From Bacteroidales bacterium (GTDB lineage: Bacteria; Bacteroidota; Bacteroidia; Bacteroidales; P3), in NCBI GenBank assembly GCA_016296345.1, contig JAEDJL010000026.1:1-28156 (forward strand): a stretch of 28,156 bases of DNA, in the 5' to 3' direction. The notes beneath the pieces are model-generated. The model saw nothing but the letters and a program-made list of their open reading frames with translations, was not told where the DNA came from and made no database searches. This document shows positions 7,015-15,522 of the stretch, in pieces. The number at the start of each line of letters is the position of its first letter. Position 1 is the stretch's first letter. The translations under genes and the position numbers were made by a program.

Positions 7015-9207
7015 ATGTTAGGAACAAAAAAGGTCTTCAAACTTGAAGACGGAAGAGAAATTGAAATTGAAACGGGCAAGTTGGCAAAGCAAGCCGACGG
7101 TTCGGCTGTGGTAAGAATGGGTGATACGATGATACTTGCCACGGTTTGTGCAAAAAAAGAGGTAGGAGAAAATGTTGATTTCATGCCATTGACGGTAGAT
7201 TATCAAGAAAAATATGCGTCGATGGGTCGTTTCCCGGGAGGATTTTTCAAAAGAGAAGCACGCCCGAGCGAATACGAAATACTTATAGCAAGACTTATAG
7301 ACAGAGCATTGAGACCTCTGTTCCCCGATGACTTTCATGCAGAAGTACAAGTGCAAGTTACTTTGATTTCGGGCGACAGGAACAATCCGCCTGACGCACT
7401 TGCAGCACTTGCAGCTTCGTCTGCATTGGCTGTGAGCGACATTCCGTTCAACGGACCTGTGTCGGAGTGTCGTGTAGCCTTGATTGACAATGAGTTTGTA
7501 ATCAATCCCGATTACGAACAAATGGAAAGAGCCGAATTGGACTTGATTGTGGCTGCAACTTATGACAATATAATGATGGTTGAGGGCGAAATGAAAGAAG
7601 TTTCGGAAGACACAATGTTGGAAGCCCTCAAAACAGCTCACTCATCTATCAAACTACACTGCCAAGCTCTCAACGAACTTACCGAAATGGTCGGCAAAAC
7701 TCAGAAAAGAGAGTACTGCCACGAAGAAAACGACCTTGAACTAAAAGCAAAACTTCACGATGCAGTTTACCAAAAGTGTTATGATTTTGCGCATCAAGGA
7801 ATTAAATCAAAGAGTGCAAGAAGCGAAGGATTTGATGCAATAAAACAAGAATTTATTGACACTCTTGACCCGGAGGATGCAGAAGAAAAAGCATTCATGA
7901 TTGACCGCTACTTCCACGACACCGAGAAAGAAGCCATGAGAGACATGGTTTTGCAAGAGAGAGTGAGACTTGACGGCAGACAGCTCAACGAAATACGTCC
8001 TATATGGGCAGAAGTGGGCTACCTTCCTTCACCTCACGGAAGTGCAATCTTCACAAGAGGAGAAACTCAGTCGCTTTCGACTTGTACACTCGGCACAAAG
8101 CTTGACGAACAAATCATAGACGGAGCAATGATTGAGGGAAAGAACAGGTTTATCCTTCACTACAACTTCCCCGGATTTGCAACAGGCGAGGTAAAACGTG
8201 CAGGCAGCACTTCAAGAAGAGAAATAGGACACGGCAACCTTGCAATGAGAGCATTGAAACAAGTATTGCCTTCGGAAGAAGAGTGTCCTTACACAATCAG
8301 ATTGGTCAGCGACATTTTGGAATCGAATGGTTCGTCGTCTATGGCAACGGTTTGTGCAGGCTGTTTGGCTCTTATGGACGCAGGTGTCAAGATAAGAAAA
8401 CCCGTGAGCGGCATTGCCATGGGATTGATTGAGAAGAATGGTAATTGGGCTGTGCTTTCGGACATCTTGGGAGACGAAGACCACTTGGGAGACATGGACT
8501 TCAAAGTTACGGGAACAAGAGACGGTATCACTGCCTGCCAAATGGATATTAAGTGCGACGGTTTGTCTTATGACATTCTTGCAAAGGCTTTGGCTCAAGC
8601 CAAGGAAGGCAGAATGCACATCTTGAACATAATCGAACAAACCATACCTGCACCAAGAGAAGACTACAAGCCACACGTTCCAAGGATTACCAAGATGATG
8701 GTAGCCAAAGAGTTTATCGGTGCAATCATAGGACCGCAAGGCAAGATTATCCAAGAAATTCAAAAAGACACCAATACCATTATCACAATCGAAGAAGCAG
8801 GCGACCAAGGTGTTGTAGAAATCGCATCAGCCAACAAAGAGGGAATAGAAGCAGCCGTAAAGAGAATAAAAGGTATTGTTGCAGTTCCGGAAGTTGGCGA
8901 AGTGTACGAAGGAACGGTCAAAAACTTGCAACCTTTCGGAGCATTTGTAGAATTTTTGCCTTCAAAGGACGGATTGTTGCACGTTAGCGAAATATCATGG
9001 AACAGAGTTGAGAATGTGGAAGATGTCTTGAAAGAAGGCGATCACATAACCGTCAAATTGATAGACATAGACAAGAAAACAGGTAAGTTCAAACTTTCGC
9101 ACAGAGTGCTTACTCCCAAACCAGAAGGCTATGTAGAGCCAAAACCACAAAGACCTGCAAGACCGCAAGGAGCAAGACACCACAACAATCAGCGTTCACA
9201 CGACTAA
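7015..9207 (+). CDS. pnp: Polyribonucleotide nucleotidyltransferase (PNPase)
   Basis: A 730-residue phosphorolytic 3'-5' exoribonuclease that degrades mRNA and trims RNA in the cytoplasm, usually as a trimer. Two RNase PH domains fill the first 550 residues; FPGGFFKREARPSEYE and the second-domain stretch GSSSMATVCAGCLALMDAG are clear. A KH domain follows at about 560-620 (FIGAIIGPQGKIIQEI) and an S1 domain at about 630-705 (GTVKNLQPFGAFVEFLPSKD). A short basic tail rich in P, R and H ends the protein. I chose the ATG at 7015 because the family normally begins shortly before the KVFKLEDGREIEIETGKLA stretch. An in-frame TTG at 6985 is possible but less likely. Confidence 0.97.
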   Translation: MLGTKKVFKLEDGREIEIETGKLAKQADGSAVVRMGDTMILATVCAKKEVGENVDFMPLTVDYQEKYASMGRFPGGFFKREARPSEYEILIARLIDRALRPLFPDDFHAEVQVQVTLISGDRNNPPDALAALAASSALAVSDIPFNGPVSECRVALIDNEFVINPDYEQMERAELDLIVAATYDNIMMVEGEMKEVSEDTMLEALKTAHSSIKLHCQALNELTEMVGKTQKREYCHEENDLELKAKLHDAVYQKCYDFAHQGIKSKSARSEGFDAIKQEFIDTLDPEDAEEKAFMIDRYFHDTEKEAMRDMVLQERVRLDGRQLNEIRPIWAEVGYLPSPHGSAIFTRGETQSLSTCTLGTKLDEQIIDGAMIEGKNRFILHYNFPGFATGEVKRAGSTSRREIGHGNLAMRALKQVLPSEEECPYTIRLVSDILESNGSSSMATVCAGCLALMDAGVKIRKPVSGIAMGLIEKNGNWAVLSDILGDEDHLGDMDFKVTGTRDGITACQMDIKCDGLSYDILAKALAQAKEGRMHILNIIEQTIPAPREDYKPHVPRITKMMVAKEFIGAIIGPQGKIIQEIQKDTNTIITIEEAGDQGVVEIASANKEGIEAAVKRIKGIVAVPEVGEVYEGTVKNLQPFGAFVEFLPSKDGLLHVSEISWNRVENVEDVLKEGDHITVKLIDIDKKTGKFKLSHRVLTPKPEGYVEPKPQRPARPQGARHHNNQRSHD

Positions 9208-9232
9208 TTCTTATTGTTTTCATAAATTCGTT

Positions 9233-9264
9233 CGAGGAACTTCTTTTTGGGAGTTCCTCGTTTT
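9233..9264 (+). terminator. Terminator after pnp
   Basis: CGAGGAACT (9233-9241) pairs with AGTTCCTCG (9252-9260), followed by TTTT. It lies 25 bases after the pnp stop. Confidence 0.8.
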
Positions 9265-9314
9265 GTATCTGACAAAAGGGATAGCGGTTTGGTAGAAAGC
9301 TATTGCGGACAAAT

Positions 9315-9355
9315 AAAAAAAGCTCCGAGATTTGGTTCTCGGAGCTTTTTTTTGT
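9315..9355. terminator. Bidirectional terminator between convergent genes
   Basis: A 16-bp perfect inverted repeat (9315-9330 and 9337-9352), with core GCTCCGAGA and TCTCGGAGC, has A's on one side and T's on the other. It can end transcripts from both directions: pnp from the left and the peptidase/dnaN/gld block from the right. Confidence 0.92.
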
Positions 9356-9374
9356 TTTGATGTTCAAGCGTTGA

Positions 9375-10571
9375 TTACTTGATTTTCAATTTGGCTTTCA
9401 TCTCTGCCGACAAAGCGTTCTTGTTTATTTGAATGTCGATTGTTTTGTATTTGACAAACGCTTCTGAAGCATAGAAATATCCGTTGTATTTGCCACTGTC
9501 GCCCCATGAGTTCTTTACTTTGTAGAACTTGTTGCCGTTTGCATCTTTGTATATTCCGACAATGTGCATACCATGGTCGTCTGTTGTGGTGAAGTTATCA
9601 AAGCCTTCTTGTCTCATTTGTTGAGTTATGGCTTTTTCTTTTGCTGTTCCGTCAAAAGAATAGGCAGCTGCTGCTTTTTCTGCAGGAGTAAGCTTTTCCC
9701 ATTTCTCTTTTTCTGTTCCGCTAAGGTCTTTCTTGTCTTCGTCAGGTACGATTGCAACACCGTTTTTCCAAGAGAAGCCTTTCTCACTTACGTCAGAACC
9801 CCAGCCAACTGTGTATCCGTCCATGATAGCTTTGTCCATTATCTCGATTAGTTCGTCCAACTTCACGTTGTAAATGTCGGCGTGCAACCAGTTGTCTTGA
9901 ACTTCAAGCATGAATGGTTCGTAAAAAGGATGGTGTGTGAACGAACCGATTTCGATATAGTCGTCAAAGTTCAAACCAAGACTTGCTGCAAAGCTCTTTG
10001 GTGTGTATTCTTTTCCTTGGTAAGTGAACTTTTCAGGCACGGGTCCGAAGTAAGAATCCAACAATGCGTTCAAAGCATCTTTCCAATTTGGAGTTACTTG
10101 CTTGCTTGTTGCCAATGCTTTTACGAAACTTTCCAATGCAGGTGATACAGAAGAGAAGTCAGGAAGCTCTGTTCCGTAGTTAAGTCCTCTATATACCTCT
10201 TCGGGAACTATACCGTACTTTTTGATAATGTAAGGTATGTCTTGGAATGCACCGCCTTCTGCAAAGGTTGCAGCACCATGGAAACGGATATATCTCTCTG
10301 CCTTTTCCATATAAGCATTTCTTACAATCCACATTTCTGAAAGGTCAAATTCGCCCTTGCCGGCTTTGAGAATTTCAGATTCGATGAAGCTGATTCCCGA
10401 ATAAGCCCAGCATGTACCAGAACGATTTTGGTCCTTTACCGAAGTTGTAGGGTTCTCTTTTACAAGGGTAAACTCGTATTGTTTAACCTCTTCTTTCTTT
10501 TTCTTCTTTTGTGCAAAGGTTGTCGATGATACCAACAACGCCAATGCCAATACATAAACTACTTTTTTCAT
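9375..10571 (-). CDS. Exported C1B cysteine peptidase, aminopeptidase C/bleomycin hydrolase-like
   Basis: A 398-residue papain-fold peptidase. The catalytic set is present: Q48 and C54 in QNRSGTCWAYSG, H333 in DDHGMHIVGI, and N354 in KNSWGDSG. The wide spacing and overall length fit the bleomycin hydrolase/PepC family (C1B) rather than short papains. The N-terminus, about 20 residues ending TTFAQ, is a clear signal peptide, then comes a run of five lysines. Classical PepC is cytosolic, so this form acts in the periplasm or outside. It follows dnaN by 20 bases on the same strand with no promoter seen between them, so it is probably the last gene of that operon. Confidence 0.9.
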   Translation of the reverse strand: MKKVVYVLALALLVSSTTFAQKKKKKEEVKQYEFTLVKENPTTSVKDQNRSGTCWAYSGISFIESEILKAGKGEFDLSEMWIVRNAYMEKAERYIRFHGAATFAEGGAFQDIPYIIKKYGIVPEEVYRGLNYGTELPDFSSVSPALESFVKALATSKQVTPNWKDALNALLDSYFGPVPEKFTYQGKEYTPKSFAASLGLNFDDYIEIGSFTHHPFYEPFMLEVQDNWLHADIYNVKLDELIEIMDKAIMDGYTVGWGSDVSEKGFSWKNGVAIVPDEDKKDLSGTEKEKWEKLTPAEKAAAAYSFDGTAKEKAITQQMRQEGFDNFTTTDDHGMHIVGIYKDANGNKFYKVKNSWGDSGKYNGYFYASEAFVKYKTIDIQINKNALSAEMKAKLKIK

Positions 10572-10591
10572 TTGCTATTGTATTTTTGTTG

Positions 10592-11731
10592 TTACTTTAT
10601 CAATACTACGGGCATTACCAACATGAGTATGCTTTCTGCAGTCTCTTCTTCTTGCTCTTTGTATGGGAAGATAATGCCGGCTCTGTCGGGTGTGGACATT
10701 TCCATCAGCAAGAGTTCGGTGTCAATGTTGTTCAACATTTCCATCAAATAGCCTGCGTTAAATCCTATTTCCAACTCTTCTCCGTCATAGTTGCAGTTTA
10801 GTCTTTCCTTTGCCAAGGTGGACATATCTGTGTCTTCTGCCGAAATGAATAGTTCTTTGTCTTTCAAGCGGAAAACGACTTGATTGCTCACTTGGTTGGC
10901 AAACAAGGCAACTCTCTTGACAGAATCGAACAACATTTCCCTGTCTATAATCAACTTGTTGGGATTATTTTCGGGTATTGCCATGTTATAGTTTGGATAT
11001 TTGCCGTCAATCAAGCGGCTTATCAAAGTATAGTTTTCAAATTCAAACCTTACGTTGGTTTGATTGTTCGACATAGTTACGTCAATCTCCTCTTTGTGAG
11101 AAGAAAGCAGCTTGTTCAATATGTTCAACGGGGTCTTTGGCAAAATAAAGCTCCTTGCCTCGTCATTTTTGCAGTCGGTGCGAGTATATTTTACCAATTT
11201 GTGTGCATCGGTTGCAACAAAGGTTGTTCCCTCGGGGGTTTGTTCGCAAAGTACTCCGGTCATTTGCGGTCTCATCTCCCCTGTTCCGGTTGCAAAAATG
11301 GTCTTTCCTATTGCCTTTACCAAAACACTTGAAGATATATTGGTAACCAATGGTTCTGTAAGTTCGGTTGCCTCGGGATAACTCTCGGGATTTTCACCCA
11401 CAAGTTTGTATTTACCTGTTCCGGCTGTGATTTCAACAGAATAATCCTCAGTAACATTGATTGTTATTTGCTGAGTTGATAAACTATTTACCACTTCGAG
11501 GAACATTTTTGCCGGAATGGCAATCTTGGTAATGTTTCCTTGCTCCAATACACTCGGGGTTAGTTTTACCGAAATGGTTGTTTCGAGGTCAGAAGCGGTA
11601 ACAATCAATTCTTCATTTGTGGATTCCAACAAAAAATTGAGCAATATAGGCATCGTTCTGCTCGAAGGCACAACAGATGATATTGATTGCAAACTGCGAG
11701 ACAAAGCTCCTCCGTGAATAATAAACTTCAT
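10592..11731 (-). CDS. dnaN: DNA polymerase III beta subunit (sliding clamp)
   Basis: A 379-residue protein, close to the usual size for Bacteroidetes. It forms the dimeric ring that holds the replicative polymerase on DNA. The N-terminus MKFIIHGGALSRSLQSISSV, followed by SSRTMPILLNFLLE and TASDLETTISV, is characteristic, as are FVATDAHKLV in the middle and LISRLIDGKYPNY later. The end, LMLVMPVVLIK, corresponds to the C-terminal MPMRL-type tail. It lies 49 bases after the DUF4340 gene on the same strand, away from dnaA, which is not in this window. Confidence 0.97.
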   Translation of the reverse strand: MKFIIHGGALSRSLQSISSVVPSSRTMPILLNFLLESTNEELIVTASDLETTISVKLTPSVLEQGNITKIAIPAKMFLEVVNSLSTQQITINVTEDYSVEITAGTGKYKLVGENPESYPEATELTEPLVTNISSSVLVKAIGKTIFATGTGEMRPQMTGVLCEQTPEGTTFVATDAHKLVKYTRTDCKNDEARSFILPKTPLNILNKLLSSHKEEIDVTMSNNQTNVRFEFENYTLISRLIDGKYPNYNMAIPENNPNKLIIDREMLFDSVKRVALFANQVSNQVVFRLKDKELFISAEDTDMSTLAKERLNCNYDGEELEIGFNAGYLMEMLNNIDTELLLMEMSTPDRAGIIFPYKEQEEETAESILMLVMPVVLIK

Positions 11732-11780
11732 ATCTGTATGTTTTTTGGTGTTAATCGATATTATTTCTTGATTTATTGTG

Positions 11781-12851
11781 TTAATGTGCTTGTTGTCTTG
11801 GGTTAAAGTAGTAACTTGCCGGTCTCAAAAGGTCATCGAGTACAAAGAATTGAAAAATCAATGTATCCTTGTTGCCACTGTGAAGTCCGTAACAACGATT
11901 TATGTCAAAAATATTGTAAAAATCATCTTCGTCTTGGGCAATGCTTGTCGGGTCTTGCAACTTGGAGTAAGTTTTGAGCTGATTGACCGTGCCTTTGGTG
12001 TCCTTTACGGTGAATATGAAGGCAGGTTGTTTTGAGAAAATGGTATCCCGCTCTATTTGAGGAATGTTTTTTGCAACGCTTTCGTAGTTTAATTCAAACA
12101 AACTCGACAAAAGAGCAACCACCTTCACCGTGTCGAACGATTGTAATTTGCTTCCGCTTTCCAATAGCTTGAAGTCAAATCCGTTTCCGCTTTTCACAAG
12201 CTCGAAACTCTCCGATTGCCGGTTGGGAATTTCCACTTTCAGATATGCAATGTCGTCTTTGTTGTATTTGAATACTGCATGAGAGAGCCACACATCTTCC
12301 GAAGAAGAAAAGCGAGTGGAGAGATAGCCTTTGAAACTTGGGATATATACAATGCAAGGTTCTTTTTCGCCTTTTAGCATCATGTATGTACCCATGTTAT
12401 CTTGGGTTTCCGAACCTATATAATAGGTCTTTGTCAGTTTTTCTCTCTTTAACAGCTTGACAAATCCCCAATCGATAAGGTAGTTTTCTTGATAGACTTG
12501 GACTTTTTTGCCACTTGCCGCAAGCTGTTTGATGATATTGTTTCGTGCAGCGTGAGCTATCGGTTCTCTTACCCTCATATCTTTGAGCGTAGAGAGCAAA
12601 CTCTCCACTACCTTGTAGTTTGCAGCCCTGCCGTTCACCGTCCAAGTGCTGTCGTTTTGCTTTTCCAATGTCAAACTCCTCTCGTCCTTGTCGTCAATTA
12701 TGACTTTGGTAATGGTTTTAGTGTCTTTGATGTTGTAATTTTGGTCGATTGTAGAGCTGTCGCGGCTTATCAAAATCACAACCACCACAACAATCATCAC
12801 AACTGCAAGTGCTATATAGATTAAGTTTCTTTTCTTTCTGCTGAGTTTCAT
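11781..12851 (-). CDS. DUF4340-type membrane-anchored protein
   Basis: A 356-residue protein with one N-terminal transmembrane helix (about residues 10-28) after the basic MKLSRKKRN. The rest is soluble and extracytoplasmic, and begins with TKVIIDDKDERSLTLEKQND followed by STWTVNG. The pattern of repeated modules with W.V, A..Y.V and L.TL matches the DUF4340 family as I remember it. Genes of this family often follow gldG-like ABC transporter auxiliary genes, as here (28-base gap). Its function is not established; a role with the GldFG transporter is inferred from position only. Confidence 0.75.
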   Translation of the reverse strand: MKLSRKKRNLIYIALAVVMIVVVVVILISRDSSTIDQNYNIKDTKTITKVIIDDKDERSLTLEKQNDSTWTVNGRAANYKVVESLLSTLKDMRVREPIAHAARNNIIKQLAASGKKVQVYQENYLIDWGFVKLLKREKLTKTYYIGSETQDNMGTYMMLKGEKEPCIVYIPSFKGYLSTRFSSSEDVWLSHAVFKYNKDDIAYLKVEIPNRQSESFELVKSGNGFDFKLLESGSKLQSFDTVKVVALLSSLFELNYESVAKNIPQIERDTIFSKQPAFIFTVKDTKGTVNQLKTYSKLQDPTSIAQDEDDFYNIFDINRCYGLHSGNKDTLIFQFFVLDDLLRPASYYFNPRQQAH

Positions 12852-12879
12852 GTTCGTTCAAATCTTGTTTGACAAAATG

Positions 12880-14658
12880 TTATTTCTTGTAACGTTTTCT
12901 TCTCACAATGCTCAAAATCACTCCTGCAAGAAGCACCACCACTATCGGAAGAGCCACATTGACAACTTGCCAAAGGGTCTTTTCTCTTTCTATTTTGGCA
13001 GTATCGAGTTTTCTCATTATCAATTCACGCGACCTTAGGGGGATTAAGTCTTCATCTCCGCACAAATAATTGACGCAATTAACCAAAAACTCTTTGTTTC
13101 CGTACATTTGTTTTGTGAATTTGTCGTATCCCAAAGGCAAAATCTGTCCGTTGATAAAGTCATTGCGGGCAATGTCTCCGTCCGAAACCACAATCATTGC
13201 AGTACTGTCAGAAAAATCCTTGAATGCAATCTGAGAATTTTCTTCCATTGTGGCGGTCAGTCTGTTTTTGAAAGCCGAAGAGAACTCTCCCTCCAACAAC
13301 AAAGCCACCGTTTTCTCGCCTGCGTTGAACAACTTGGGGTCTTGCTTTTGCTTCAACATATTTAGAGAAACGTTTACGGGAGCATTCATTATTCTTGTGC
13401 CGCTTGAGGTGGTCAAAAGCGGCGTTTTAGTTGCCGAAGAAGCCGTTGTGTCTATTGTGGAGGCAAATTCCAACTTTACAGGACTGATTTTGTCCGATAC
13501 AATATGGTTTGAGTTGGGGTGAATTTCAGGAAAGAAATTCCAAGGGTAGAAAGACATTTGCGGCATATTGTCTTGGTATTGTCCTGTAACGATTGGAACT
13601 TTTGCACACTGCAAATCCATAACCAAATTGGTGTTCACCTTGGCTCCATATCTGAAAAGAATATCATCTACACCCGTAAAGTTAGACGTAGCAAAGGTTG
13701 TGGGCTGCGATTGCAAGCTGTCCATTGACACATTCAAAGCGTCCAACAGCCAAAGCACCCTTCCTCCGTGCATTATATATTGGTCTATTATATATAGGTC
13801 TTTGTATGAGAAAATGGAAGTAGGCTTTGCCACAATCATACACTTGTATTTGTTCGATATATTGACCTTGTTTACATCAATAGTATCATAAACCCTGTCG
13901 GTAAGAGCGTTCAATTTTTCGTTGATGCTTACAGAATCCACATCATAACACTCGCTCAGCGAGGCAATAAAGTCGTACAAATATTCTGCCGGCAGCTCTC
14001 CGTGTCCGTAAAGGAAGACTATCTTGTCTTTTTGGTCGTTTGTAATCGAGCGAATGGAAGAATAGAGGTTGTACTCCAAGTTTTCGATTGAGCCGGCAAT
14101 GATACCGTCTCCTGCAATTCCCTTTTTGGAACTGATAAGCGGCACAATGAAGTTTCTTCCCTTGTGAGTAATCTCCAAATATGGGAATATATATTGCTGA
14201 ACCTGAGTATTGGACTTGGTTGTGGTTATATTGATAGGGCTGAAACCCTTTTCAAACAATCGTCTGTAAAACTCGTCTCTTTCTTTGGGGTTTTCAAAGT
14301 TGTTGGGATCGACAAATTCGTATTCTATATTTGAATTGTATGCCCTGAATTGGTCCAACATTTCGCGAGTTTCGTTTCTCAGCGTCTTATATTGGGCAGG
14401 CATATCACCGTCAAGGTAACAACGAATAAAGACAACCTCATCTATGCCTTTGAGCAGCTTCTTTGTCGAGGCAGAAAGGCTGTAACGTTTCTCCTCTGTA
14501 AGGTCTATACGAGCAAAGAAGTAATATCCTATGACGTTTACAAATATAATGACAACCAAGCCAAGAGCCAACTGCACAATGTGAGACCTTTTCACATCTG
14601 CTTTTACACTTGTCGGTTTGAAAACCGCTTTGAAAAACTTACTAATTCTCTTCTTCAT
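12880..14658 (-). CDS. gldG: Gliding motility ABC transporter auxiliary protein GldG
   Basis: A 592-residue protein with one N-terminal transmembrane helix (about residues 25-45), a large extracytoplasmic ABC_transp_aux-type domain, and a C-terminal helix followed by basic residues (RRKRYKK). The start of the domain, FFARIDLTEEKRYSLSASTK, is strongly typical of GldG. So are FVDPNNFENP and the later VFLYGHGELPAEY. GldG works with GldF and the ATPase GldA, whose gene is not in this window. I chose the ATG at 14658, 8 bases after the gldF stop; a TTG at 14679 would overlap gldF and seems less likely. Orthologues also occur in non-gliding Bacteroidetes, so motility itself is not proven. Confidence 0.9.
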   Translation of the reverse strand: MKKRISKFFKAVFKPTSVKADVKRSHIVQLALGLVVIIFVNVIGYYFFARIDLTEEKRYSLSASTKKLLKGIDEVVFIRCYLDGDMPAQYKTLRNETREMLDQFRAYNSNIEYEFVDPNNFENPKERDEFYRRLFEKGFSPINITTTKSNTQVQQYIFPYLEITHKGRNFIVPLISSKKGIAGDGIIAGSIENLEYNLYSSIRSITNDQKDKIVFLYGHGELPAEYLYDFIASLSECYDVDSVSINEKLNALTDRVYDTIDVNKVNISNKYKCMIVAKPTSIFSYKDLYIIDQYIMHGGRVLWLLDALNVSMDSLQSQPTTFATSNFTGVDDILFRYGAKVNTNLVMDLQCAKVPIVTGQYQDNMPQMSFYPWNFFPEIHPNSNHIVSDKISPVKLEFASTIDTTASSATKTPLLTTSSGTRIMNAPVNVSLNMLKQKQDPKLFNAGEKTVALLLEGEFSSAFKNRLTATMEENSQIAFKDFSDSTAMIVVSDGDIARNDFINGQILPLGYDKFTKQMYGNKEFLVNCVNYLCGDEDLIPLRSRELIMRKLDTAKIEREKTLWQVVNVALPIVVVLLAGVILSIVRRKRYKK

Positions 14659-14666
14659 TCTGACAA

Positions 14667-15404
14667 CTACTTTTCCCAATTTCTACTCTCCAAGCTCAAC
14701 TTTGTCAAGAGCAAAAAGAAACCTATTGCACTCAAATAATATATCACGTCCCTCGTATCTATCACTCCCCTGCTGACAGAGGTGTAGTGATGATTGATTC
14801 CGAGTGATTTTACGAACAAATCTATATTTGAAATCAGCGGAAGACGCGACATATACTCAAATCCTATATACATAAAGGCAGAAAGAAAGACTGCCGAGAC
14901 GAATGCCACAATTTGATTGTCGGTAAGCGAAGAGCAAAAGACGCCTATAGCAACGAAAATCGCCCCCAAGAAAATCAAACCTATGTACGAACCCATTATT
15001 CCGCCCAAATCCAAATTACCCTTGGGCAGTCCGAGTTGATAAACGGCAAAAATATAAATCATGGTAGGCAAAACAGACACCACAACAAGCGTAAGCCCTG
15101 CCAAAAACTTTGCACAAATTATCGAAACATCGCTCAGCGGTTTGGTAAGCAAAAGTGCGATTGTACCATTCTTCTTTTCTTCTGCAAAGGTTTTCATTGT
15201 GATTGCAGGAATAAGGAAAAGAAAAATCCAAGGTGCAAGAACAAACAATCCGTCCAAGCTCGCAACACCATAATCGAACACATTGCTTTCGCCATTTACC
15301 ACCCACAAAAACAAACCATTGACAATAAGAAACACAACTATCGTCAAGTAACCTATAATCGACGAAAGAAACGACATTAGTTCCTTTTTGAAAAGTTCAA
15401 ACAT
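14667..15404 (-). CDS. gldF: Gliding motility ABC transporter permease GldF
   Basis: A 245-residue ABC-2 permease with about six hydrophobic segments spread over its length. The segment TMKTFAEEKKNGTIALLLTKP, at the cytoplasmic end of the second helix, is the family hallmark. The gene leads a minus-strand block followed closely by gldG, a DUF4340 gene, dnaN and a peptidase. A plausible promoter is 28 bases or more upstream. It needs an ATPase partner (GldA) encoded elsewhere. Confidence 0.9.
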   Translation of the reverse strand: MFELFKKELMSFLSSIIGYLTIVVFLIVNGLFLWVVNGESNVFDYGVASLDGLFVLAPWIFLFLIPAITMKTFAEEKKNGTIALLLTKPLSDVSIICAKFLAGLTLVVVSVLPTMIYIFAVYQLGLPKGNLDLGGIMGSYIGLIFLGAIFVAIGVFCSSLTDNQIVAFVSAVFLSAFMYIGFEYMSRLPLISNIDLFVKSLGINHHYTSVSRGVIDTRDVIYYLSAIGFFLLLTKLSLESRNWEK

Positions 15405-15431
15405 AGATTTTTGTTGTTAATTAACGGTTTG

Positions 15432-15463
15432 CGAAATTACAAAGAAAATCTTACTTGGACAAA
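15432..15463 (-). promoter_or_regulatory. Probable promoter of the gldF-dnaN block
   Basis: On the minus strand a TTTG (15460-15463) and a -7-like TAATTTCG (15432-15439) are 20 bases apart. The -7 box has one mismatch to TAnnTTTG. The leader to the gldF ATG is about 28 bases. Confidence 0.45.
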
Positions 15464-15522
15464 TCGCCAAAACAGTTTTTTTTGCACATCGAAATGCACA
15501 TTCCGAAAAGCCGGGCTGTTTT

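Noticed and set aside
13416..13449. Two units resembling the 13-mer at 21-bp spacing inside gldG (AAAGCGGCGTTTT and AAGAAGCCGTTGT)
   Set aside because: The second has several mismatches, both lie in conserved coding sequence and the spacing may be chance. It is worth including in a genome-wide count but not as a member.
15465..15512. A hairpin-like stretch with AAAACAGCCCGGCTTTTC on the minus strand after glnN
   Set aside because: The stem is short and imperfect and the T-run is interrupted; it may end the glnN transcript but I could not support it firmly.
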